NCBI GenBank assembly: GCA_943737045.1
Contig: CALSFV010000657.1
Span: 310,001-374,000 of the forward strand
Length of the DNA: 64,000 nucleotides
Source: Parapristionchus giblindavisi
Lineage: Eukaryota; Nematoda; Chromadorea; Rhabditida; Diplogasteridae
Direction of reading: 5' to 3'
Shown: positions 1-10,300 of the stretch, piece after piece
Layout: the number at the start of each line of letters is the position of its first letter
Position numbering within the stretch: position 1 is the first letter of the stretch
Translations under genes and position numbers: made by a program
Notes under the pieces: generated by a model
Told to the model about the DNA's origin: nothing
What the model saw: the letters and a program-made list of their open reading frames with translations, nothing else
The model's database searches: none

Positions 1-1845
1 TTAACTGCATAAAACAAAACTCGATTTGATTAACCTTCAAGGCTTCTGCACATTTCCACATAACAGTATCGATTTTGAATTTACGAGCCAAGTTTATAAT
101 CGAAATAGCATCATTTTTGTTGATCTGAAGTTCAGAAGGTACACCAATAAAATAATATTTTAAAAATTAATAACCTCAGTATTCTCCGGATAGATACATT
201 TGAGCAATAATTCAAATTCTCTTGTGGCAACATCATCGATAGTGAGCTATGCAAGACTTTATTATACACAAAAATATAAATAATGTGTAATATATGTGTA
301 ACCTCATTCACAACTTCTAATGGATTCGGATAAATCAATGAACACAAAACAGGAGAACTCATTGCGATTATAGATCTATAGAATAACGCATTTTTATTGA
401 AAATTTAATATTCGCAACTGACTTGTTCACGTAGAATACGGTATCTCCTACAGTAATCTTAAGATCAGTTAATTTCGACGGAGAAGAGAAAGAATTTACA
501 ATACGGGCTACCACACCTTTCTTTTCTTTCACCTGAAATATATTTACCATTTAAATAGGAAAACTAATAGGATATTCTACCGATACAGTAACGATAGCGT
601 TAACTCCATCAGAGAAATTGAGCTTATTGAGTGGATCAAAGATCATTGACTCGTGTCTGAATTAAAGGATAGATTCACTCGCCCATATATGCTACAACAG
701 TTAATGTTCATACGTCTACTTCGAAAACATAGAGAAAGTATCATCTTTTCAATATGTGATTTATAAAAAGAGAAAGAATTTTAAAAAGCCTTGTTTAGAA
801 GCATGAAAAACGAATAAACATGCCCAATATGTAGCTTGACAGGGGTGATGTGTCCAGCATAGAAATGAACATCGTTAATCGATAACTCATTGATTATAGA
901 TTCTTCGGAGCTGAAATTATCACTATGCAACTTTTGATACTTACTCAAGTTATCCTAATGTTTAGGTGAAAGAAAACACATTCATTTATAAATATATCAC
1001 CATACCCGTCTTCATTAGTCTTCATCAATTGTAATTTCACATCGAATAGGCATTCAAAGAATGGAACATCCTCACAGCTTCTGAAGATAAAACTTTTACT
1101 ATATCTTTGAAAAAAACAGAGAATGAAAAGGTAACAATGATCAGCCAGGGAGATTTTATTGTTATTCTTGGGTTGATAAATATCTAAATTCATGCCCCAA
1201 ACAGTATTTCTAAAGTAGACTGCAACGAGTTTGCATAAATCTTTCTTTCAGAGAAAAAACATAAATCAATCTTAAAATCTTAAAAAAATTTTTAAAAAAA
1301 TTTACTGAACGAATGAATTACCCATCAGGAAGAGAAATAACAGCAAATAATTCGACGACGACATCGTCATCAGTCGGATATATTTCCTCTTGCTTCGAGA
1401 AAAACTTGAATGGAACACAGGCAAATGCGGCGTCTAACACATTAATCCTATAATTTTGCTTTGTAATATATAAAAAATATGTAATCTTGATAGATTTGAC
1501 TGAGCTAATTATATGGAAGAATATGCATTTTCCAAACTCATAATAGAACAACGAGAAAAGAGGTGTAACCCATAGCATATAAAGCCTGTGCTGTGTTATA
1601 ATTGAGCTATTTTAACACCCAGAAAGTGTTAAATATAACACTTCACAGGTCTTATGTGCTGTGGGCTACACTTTTTTCTCTTTGTGAATAAATGAAATTA
1701 ATAACATATAGTATTACCCAATATGACCGTCCCGATGTGCATTGTATTTCCTCAACTTGAGCTGAATCGATTCAGAATTCATAAATTCAAATCGATAATC
1801 ATCATTGAATCGATCATCATTTTGTGCGAGTTTATCCGATAGCAT
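1..1845 (-). CDS. BTB/POZ-domain protein, 3' end beyond window
   Basis: Eight exons on the minus strand join in frame: 1845-1718, 1447-1322, 1080-1006, 656-581, 532-423, 375-303, 246-175 and 124 to the window edge, giving about 261 visible residues. The C-terminal half reads as a BTB/POZ fold: a strand ITVGDTVFYVNKS followed by SSPVLCSLIYP, then FELLLKCIYPENTE, then a helix INLARKFKIDTVMWKCAEAL. BTB domains dimerise and often recruit cullin-3 ligases or act in transcription. The first 150 residues I cannot assign; in nematodes BTB is often paired with MATH, but I do not see a clear MATH motif. The start ATG at 1845 lies 2 nt after a T-rich run ending in AG, a likely trans-splice acceptor. Two other open stretches (1209-1136 and about 935-840) do not fit the phases and may be alternative exons or chance. 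Confidence 0.72.
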
Positions 1846-1870
1846 TTCTAAAAAAAAAGAATGGGAAGAT

Positions 1871-1991
1871 TTAAAGGAAGATCCCAAGCTAATTTTACTC
1901 TCCGCATTAGTAACGCGCTCTCGTGGACAGTGAAAGCGAGAGAGTATAGCTAGAGTGGAGTGTTTCAAGTTAACTCGGGGTGTGACTTTAA
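1871..1991. repeat. TTAA-bounded palindromic MITE, family A, 121 bp
   Basis: The segment begins TTAAAGG, ends CTTTAA, and its two halves are imperfect inverted copies containing ACTCTCC and a central CGCTCTCG / CGAGAGAG. The same structure and same length (121 bp) recur at 57206-57326. At least eight fuller or partial copies occur in the window. TTAA ends suggest a piggyBac-like or PALTTAA-like non-autonomous DNA element. It lies just upstream of the BTB gene start. Confidence 0.75.
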
Positions 1992-3472
1992 TTCGAAATA
2001 TGAAAATTAGCGATATTTAAAAGAATCCAAACAAAGAATATTACACGAAAGTATTAGAAAATGGAATATCGATTTAGTCTTTCTCCATTCATCGATTATT
2101 TCTGATCGATAAACAATGAAAATAGATGGATAGGGCATATAAGGAATAAAAAATGAAATAGAATGATGAATGGAGACAAGTAGGAGTTATTGGAATGCAT
2201 GGCGGTAAATTGGAGGAAACGAACAAGTTTTCACGCGAAATTCGAATAGCAAAAATCGAATTGAAAAGGAAAATGGGTGATAATCCTACGAGCATGGTTC
2301 CAAGGAACATTAACATTATAACGGTGAAAAATTGGACAAACTCTATATCGAATAGAGTGCGTTATACCATCCGAGTTTTCTACACACCGTAATTTTACAC
2401 AATAATATAACTCTTTTCACGATAATTGATTATTTTATTGATTGAAAAGAATTTTTAAAAATAGTCACAATAATATTTAGTTTATATTTTCATGATTATA
2501 TTGTGTTTTCATAATCATAAAGAGTTGTCGGTCAATATTTCCAAGTTGATTTTGTTAAATCAATAACTATGTGAATATTTTAAATATAGAGTTGCATCAC
2601 TGAATGTGATGGAATAAAAGATCGAAGATCAAAGAACAAAGATCAAAGATCAAAGATCAAAGATCAATATAATATTTCAGCTCCTACAATGCGCTCCGAA
2701 TTTCACTCGCTTCGCATGGGAAAAATGCTGCCGATGAAAATAAGAAGTATGTAATTTCCGTTTGATTTAAATTTATTTTCAATTTACAATAAAGTTGATC
2801 TAAATAATTAAATTTCATGTAGATAGAGTAACTGTACTCGGAACAAATGAACAAAACCGGTGCTACCCCCACTCCTTTTACCGATTCTGATACTGTAGTA
2901 TTGAATGAGTAGAGTCGATAGCTAGATTGAATATTGAATAAATCTCATACGAAGTTGACTCCGCGGAGTAATCGAGCGAATATCAGATTGAAATATTTGA
3001 GGGGAGAACAAAGGGATTTCGCCATGACATCATTTTAATTTTTGCTATTTGTTCTTTCCTTGAGCGGCGTCACACCATCACATCCAACCGACTAGCGAAT
3101 GGAAGAATTCAAGCTGACTCATTGTCAGTTGTTCTCAAGAAATCTCAAGTTGATTTAGTTGATCTGAATTTGAGCTATTCATTAATAGATAGATATATTA
3201 AAATACATTTAAAGTATATGCAAACGTATACTTGCGTTCAGTTAAACAACACCATAGGTCACAGCGTTCTCATGACTTTCAAAGCAAGAACGACCGCTCA
3301 ACATACAAACTCTCTCGAATACAATGGTCTCTCCTTTGTCTTGCTTTGGAAGAAAAATGGCTTGGACCAGAATACTGTGAGGTGTAATCATGAATTCCCT
3401 CGTACGCAACAAAAAAATGATTTTTATACAGCCAATATAATGCAAATTCTTTAGAGCACTTTACAACACCAC
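1992..3472. other. Intergenic spacer; no gene seen
   Basis: I see no convincing exon chain on either strand. A run of GATCAAA heptamers occupies 2620-2667. A short open frame at 3122-3454 has no recognisable domain and overlaps a dispersed AT-rich repeat (relatives near 15810-15870, 38010, 40200, 44830 and 47790), so I do not call it a gene. Confidence 0.5.
2620..2667. repeat. Tandem GATCAAA heptamer run
   Basis: Six or more near-perfect units of GATCAAA on the plus strand (TTTGATC on the minus strand). The same heptamer recurs in introns across the window, always reading TTTGATC on the transcribed strand. Here the nearest gene, the BTB gene, is on the minus strand, in keeping with that rule. 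Confidence 0.8.
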
Positions 3473-3765
3473 TTAACGTTTATCAGGTGAGAATACGCGA
3501 GACAGGGATTTCGAGGATACTGTGGATTTCATTCTGGATGCCGTACTGAATCGATCACCAATTATGTTCAATACGTTTTCGACGGATCCGCCGCCTTCCA
3601 CAATCTTTTCGAAGATGACTTTGTGATGTTTTATCTGAAACACGGCGTAATCCAGACGGGTTTAAAAAAAGTTTAAAAAGGAAATCAAAAGAGCGTGTGA
3701 ATTGGAGATCGTTTTGAACAGCCTTTTCATATTGCGCGCATGTTCAAAGATACAACTGAAATAGT
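3473..3765 (-). pseudogene. Detached terminal exon and last intron of a paralogue of the 12-16 kb gene
   Basis: On the minus strand, 3634-3473 follows a TTTCAG acceptor and encodes 53 codons beginning IKHHKVIFEKIV and ending at a TAA. It closely matches the last exon of the plus-strand gene at 16101-16181 (IKHHKVIFGKIV), and the intron sequence beyond it (3640-3765) also matches 15985-16100 in reverse. No upstream exons of such a gene fit in the space before the tRNA and SDR1. This is therefore most likely a truncated inverted copy. Its frame is longer than the intact gene's, which ends after 26 codons, so it may preserve the older C-terminus. Confidence 0.6.
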
Positions 3766-3929
3766 AGTTTTTTTGAAGTGATATTATTTTTTCTTTTATT
3801 AACTTATTACTTATTAATATGGGACATTATGTTTTAAAGATTCACAATCTTGGCATTTATCGAGAAATCACAACTCACAAAGAGAACTTTGCACCTTAAA
3901 ATCGTGTGGATTTGTTAAACTGTAAAACA

Positions 3930-3971
3930 CCCTCGCAAGAAATTAGTGTTGAACCATCCATATTGGAGGGC
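3930..3971 (-). pseudogene. SDR exon-8 remnant
   Basis: The minus strand reads ALQYGWFNTNFLRG, matching the ARQYGWFN / ARHYGWFN segment encoded by exon 8 of SDR1 and SDR2; about 17 nt are identical to SDR1. No other SDR exon is recognisable nearby. It could be a relic of a third SDR copy; the match is short, so confidence is limited. Confidence 0.4.
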
Positions 3972-4113
3972 CAATTTGGATCTGCATCTTAAAGAAAAAA
4001 ATAACATAGGGCTTTAAAATGATACTAGAATATAGTGGAGAGATCGAAAAAAAATTATTCACGGACTATTGTATCTTCACCTCCAGATAGTCTTTCTTGT
4101 TATCTACTCATGC

Positions 4114-4185
4114 GATCTCGTGGTGTAGTGGTTATCACATCTGTCTAACACACAGAAGGCCGGCGGTTCGAGCCCGCCCGAGATC
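4114..4185 (+). tRNA. tRNA-Val (AAC)
   Basis: A 72-nt cloverleaf: acceptor GATCTCG pairs with CGAGATC over 7 bp, the D arm holds GTGTAGTGGTTATCAC, the anticodon stem TCTGT / ACAGA encloses loop CTAACAC (anticodon AAC), and the T arm has GGTTCGAGCCC. The discriminator is A, and a run of six T follows as a polymerase III terminator. Three identical copies lie at 16455, 22498 and 23537. Confidence 0.95.
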
Positions 4186-4350
4186 AAGATTTTTTGCTCG
4201 AATCGTTCTATGCCTCATCAAGTATGACAAACTTTCTTATCAATTGCACCATTCTTATCATTCCTTTAATGGCTTGGTTTATTTATTCACTTATTGATCA
4301 CTTTTCTCTTGCATTATTTCCTAAGTAATTCAATCAATAATATTTTTTAG

Positions 4351-7300
4351 ATGGAAATCAATCAATATTCATTGATTCTCATCGGCGTAGGGGGAACTTT
4401 GTTGCTCTATTTGTCCAGGTATATCATTCTATCAGGTATACACATGGATTTCCTGAGTGGGAACCGAACTGAACCTAACCGGTTAAAATTATAAATTACC
4501 TAGTTCCATTATGTTTCTATTATGTTGATAATATTGGTTTTGATATTAATTTTCTCTTCAAAATGGTAGGATAAAAAAGTAGAATTCAAAAAAGCATAAT
4601 TTCTCCTTACTATTAGGAAATACTTCAAAGGCGGACGGTTAGGTGATCTTGTCTCAGCCACGGGGAAAATAGCAATTGTCACCGGTGCGAATGTCGGATT
4701 GGGACTGGAGACGGTGCGAGAGTTGAATCTGAGAGGTGCCAAGGTATACTGTAGTTTGATCTTTGATCTTTGGTGCCTAATCTTTCATTCCAGGTGTACA
4801 TGCTTTGTGGAAGTGAGGAACAGGCGCACGAAGCTCGGAGTGCACTCATTCAGGTTAATAATAAATAAATGAGAAGGAGAATTAAAGGAAAGATTAAAAT
4901 TGGATTGTGTTAGTTAAAGGTGGACTCCCGCGAATATTTTCGTGAACAAACTGTGAAGACATAATGATAGCAAAAGTTATTCTACATACCGTACACTATT
5001 TATTTTATGCTAATTCAGCTTATTGATCGTTAGAATCATGAATGAATCATGCTAGCAAACTCAGGCAAGGGCGCGCTTTTTGAAAATAGGAAAGTTCGGC
5101 AATAGGATTCGAACCCGCGACAGTGTGCTTTCTAGTCAGAAGTTTTACCACTACGCTAAGCGAACGACGAGTGATATCGCTATCTTCTTGCATATCACTG
5201 GATACTTGCATAAGCGAGATGCAAGAGATTTGCATGATCATTCGCGGGTCTCCACCTTTAAGAAGTACATGAAGAAACTATATTTAATCTAACGAATCGA
5301 TCAAACAAAAACCAATGATTAATAGTATTTATAAAATTTAATTATAGATATGATAATAATATCATAATTCCCACTACAGAAAGGCTGTGACGATTCTCGC
5401 TTGATCTCTGAAACCTGTGATTTCGCCAAGTTTGCAAGTGTCCGTGCATGCGTCGAGCGAATTGCCAAAGGTAGGGTGGATGATCTTTGGACTTTGATCT
5501 TTGATCTTCGATCTTTCCAGCCGAGAGTACAATAGATATTCTTGTCAACAACGCGGGCGGCTGCTTTCTTAAATATCAGCTCACCGAAGATGGTCACGAG
5601 AAGACTTTCCAATGCAATCACCTTGGTATTTTGAAAAATTATCTTTCCACCTTAGTCCTTGTTGTTTGATTCATGATCGTTGTAGTTTGATCGCATATCC
5701 AGGTCCTTTTTTGTTGACGGAACTTCTACTACCACTGCTCGAAAAGGCCGATGATGGCAGAATCATGAACGTCTCAAGTGTGGCATATGAAATTGTGAGT
5801 TTGCAAAGATTTCTTCATTTCACATACTATTTCGCTAGCCTTTGTAGACTAGGGTTTAGACTAGCGTTTTTACATATCTATATGTATAACAAAGAAAATG
5901 CCAGTAACGCAATGAATATCGCCGTCGATGAGTGAGATATTTATTTATTTATTATTTATTTGATACACCCGTGACAGGTGCGACAGCAAATACAGAAACG
6001 ATGAGAAAAATAATTATAATACGAAGGATCGATCAAAGGCCGAATGCATGAACGTTGGCAAACCGTTTTATTTTTTATTTATGGTACACCACAAGGTTGT
6101 TTCATCAAGTAAAAAATGTTCAAGTGCAAGAAAATATGTGGAATATCAAAATTATTAAAAGTGAGGAACATGGGAATGGGAAATGTGAGAGAACAATTGA
6201 TCACGCCTTCTGAGTTTGAAGACAACCACGACGTCACAACCGTAGGGTGAAGTGTGAAAACGGTTTTATTCATATGGTCTCAGAACTTAAGGAGTCATGA
6301 CTTATAAGTTTAAAAACAATCAATTTTTCAGTCATCTCCTATAGATCTCGAGACAATCGATACAGAATCTGATTATGGATCTAGTTTCCTCGTTTACGCC
6401 AGGTCCAAATTGGCTAATGTAAGTTCCATTCCTTAACGGAACACCCTAAGCTGATTTGATTCGCTGACAACACTCTCTCTCAAACAAGTAAAGCGATAGA
6501 GTGTGTTGCCAGAGCGAAGAGTTTCAAATAAGCTTGGTTGTGCCTTTAAAAATTTTTTTCGAATATTGCAGTATTCAATTATCGATTAGTTCATGAATGA
6601 CGAAATTATCGATTAGGTGATGCACGCGCGCGAGTTGACGCGTCGCCTGCGCGCGGATTCCCGCACGAGCGTGACCGTGAACTCGTTGCCTCGGGGTGTG
6701 GGCAGATCCGATATGGCACGTCAATATGGATGGTTCAATATGGTCTACGAACATTTTTTGTGAGTGTATTTCTCAGTTTATCACAGGGGAAAAAGATTCA
6801 AACGCACGCCAGTTCTGATTGTGAGTTGTGCAATCTCGTTCAAGATTTTTTCTCACTCGAGCTAATTTGAAACTCTCCGTTCTTACAATGTGCTCTCGCT
6901 TTCTTTGTCTACGAGAGAGTGTTGCCAGAGAGGAGGGTAATTGTTGGATACCTTGATATGTGGAGACTAGAGTAGTAACCAATACAAGTTTATCACAAAT
7001 AATATAGAGTTCGAGTCTAAGACTAGGGATAGAAGAGACCTACTTGTAACCTACGCTAAGCTAAGAATGAAATAGAGAATCATGTGTAGAGTAATAGATA
7101 TGATAATTAGGGATAATGCACAATGACTATTATGCATTTGTTATATGATAATTATATTATGCTAAATAGATTAGATTACACTACACAACACCTCCTTCCT
7201 AAGATTCTAAGTTAAAGACAACAGAATCGATAATCAATACAATAAAAACTAATTTACAATTGAACTAACGTAACTACTACATTCGGAGGTTTTACTAACA

Positions 7301-10300
7301 ACGGGCCTTCGGTCTCTGACCGGACGATGATATGCCTTGCTTGAGGGGTCTGGGATAGGCATGACGATTTCAGCTCCAGTTGAATTATCCTTCGTAGTTT
7401 CTTCTGTCGGCTTCTTGATATCGAATGATTCGATTTGAAGATCAAGTATATCATCTTCATCTTGATCTCTTCGGGAGATTAATTGATTGGCATGAGCCTT
7501 CATTCTCCTTCCTCCCTTATCAATGAGATATGCAACTCGACCGAGTTTATCTACAATGATGGCTTCACTACATTTCACATTATTTGGTCCATCTTTATCA
7601 CGGTAGTAGACCTTATCACCAGTTTTTTTCTTGTTGTCAGTTTACGTCCGATGAATACTTCAGCTGGTGATTTATCAGCTAGTTGTCTATTCGGATTCGA
7701 TCGATAGGACATGAGGAATGTTTTAACATTCTCTACTTCAGGTCGATCTCCTTTCAATTTGAGGAGTGTTCGTTTGAATATATCAACGAATCGTTCTGCT
7801 TGACCATTTGAATGAGGATGATATGGTGGAGCCAGGACGTGATTGATACCGTACTTGTTACAGTATTCCCGGAAATCACTCGAAGTGAATTGCGTTCCGT
7901 TATCACTGACCAATGTTTCTGGACAACCATATGCAGATATGAACTTGTGAATGTGTGTGATGATAGAATTAGTATCTATTCTATCCATTTCTATTACTTC
8001 AGGCCATTTACTGTGTGCATCGACGATAATCAAGTAATACTTTCCATTCATAGGTCCTGCGAAATCAACGTGAATTCGCTCCATTGGTCTATCAGTTGAT
8101 GGCCATGGTTCAAGTGGTACCTTAATTGGATTCTTGATTTGATTCATTACGAGTTGATCTTCAACTTCCTTCTGTAATGATCTGATGAGATTCAGTTTCC
8201 AGAACCAATCAGTTCCGATTAAATTTACAGGTGAATCTGCTACATAAACAAATCCCCTATTCTCATCATTCTTATATTTCATTTTACAATGAAATTTTCC
8301 GAGTATGGATACACTTGTGCCATTTTCACACTTAGCCTGTATTCTTCCCTCTTTTTGGGGGGAGATCCCAGTGTTTTCCATACATTCTTGGAGATAAAGG
8401 TTAGATCTGAACCAGTATCTACTCGGAATTCAATGTTCTTTCCATTAACATTGACTTGTGCATAGACTCGATTACTGACGACCTGATTACAGAACACAGC
8501 ATTGTTATTCTTTCTCTTATAAAATTTATTTATTTTGTAATCTTTCTTCTTTGGTCGTTTATCTGGATATTTCTTCCAGCATTCATGCACTGCATGACCA
8601 TGTCTATCACAATATGCACATTTAGTATCTGATGAACTCTTATCACTTTTTGTCTCCGAATCAACCTCAGCGGTCTCATCGTTCACTTTGTCCGACTTAT
8701 TATCACGTAACAAGTAGACATTATTTTGAACTTCTATTGCAGCAACATCTCTTTCAAGTGCTTGAAGTGTAGAGAACTTCTCTACAAGTTCATTCAAAGT
8801 GATATCTTGTTTGTTATTCACAATGTTCATCAGATTTGTTCGAGCCTTTTTCAGGTTTGGTAGATCAAGACCTGCAAGGAATACAGTGAACTTCAATTCG
8901 TCTTCCGTAATCTCCTTCATCTTTCCTTTCTGATATAGATTGTTGACTTCAGATGCAAATTTCTTGACATCAGTCAATCCAAGTATAGACATTCTTTGAT
9001 TGAGAAATCTTAGACGTAATTCAAAATCAGAAACTTGTCTACCAAATAGATTAATCAATTCTTTCACTGTATTCTCAAATGTCTCAGTATACACATCTTT
9101 AGGTGACAAATGATTCTTATACTGTGAATTGCATTTTGTACTCAAATGTCTTAACAAGATTCTCACTCTGAGTTTCTCATCTAAGAGAATCATATCATGT
9201 TCGAAAATGTCTTTGTATCTATCATACCAATTCTCGAACGTACACTCATCTTCAGGTTCATATTGGAACTCATTTATTCTGGCTTCAAGAGCATCAATCG
9301 ATGGGCCACTTACAGTATGCGCACTTTGGCTACTGTCACCTGAGGTTACTGTAGGATCAGTCGTAACTCTCGCTCCATTCGATTCATTGAGAGCTCTGAT
9401 TAGTTTCTCAACTCTCTTATCAGACTCTTCTTGCATCTTGAGCATCATCTTCATGAACGTATCCATCATCGACTTCATTCCATTTGAATCGGACGATTTG
9501 GTTCCACCTGAATCAGTCATGATTATAGTCTGTACTGTTCAATGATAACTATCACGTACTCTATAGTCTGTACTGTCTCTGACCTGATGTGTACTAGCTA
9601 CTCGTATCGTGTACGGTGCTCTGATCTTTGATCTCTTATGTGCTTGCTACTCGTATCTTGTACGGTGCTCTGATCTTTGATCTCAGTTATCTGGTGGATG
9701 ATCTTTGATCTCCAGTCTCTGGTCTCAGAGTGATCTATGACCTGTGGTCTCTGATCTTTGGTCTCTAGTCTCAATGGACAACGATCTTAAGATACGGTGA
9801 TCTTGATCAGACCTGTGTCAACCTCGGTATCACAATAGCGATACAGTATCCAACCGGGAATCACAACGGTGGTACAGGTTACACTCGGCTCTTACAATGG
9901 TTGCTTTCAATATCAAGTGTGGATCACAAGATAGCAGAGCCAAGGGCCGTGACCAATCGCAGCAACAATCGAGCGTATCGAAGTGCCGGTCACAGTAACT
10001 ATCTCCAGGTGTTACAATATCCACAGACACCAGTCACAGTGGCTATCTCCAGGCTAAGATCTATGCTTTGCCAGCCACGACTTACCAGAAACTTGGGAAG
10101 TCTAAGTCTAATGAAGTCTAAGTCTAAGTCTAATCCTAATCCTAAGTCTTAAACCTTAATCTAAGATCCTGGTCGCCAATGTTGGATACCTTGATATGTG
10201 GAGACTAGAGTAGTAACCAATACAAGTTTATCACAAATAATATAGAGTTCGAGGCTAAGACTAGAAATAGAAGAGACCTACTTTGGACCTACGCTAAGCT

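Noticed and set aside
5094..5165. Functional tRNA on the minus strand
   Set aside because: A and B boxes are present, but the anticodon arm folds to a short loop and the acceptor helix is only partial; it lies inside a TIR element.
7812..8099. Plus-strand ORF of 95 codons inside the LTR element
   Set aside because: Antisense shadow of the integrase frame; no domain and no independent splice or start signals.
9129..9545. Plus-strand ORF of 138 codons
   Set aside because: Antisense of gag; its open state follows from gag codon usage.
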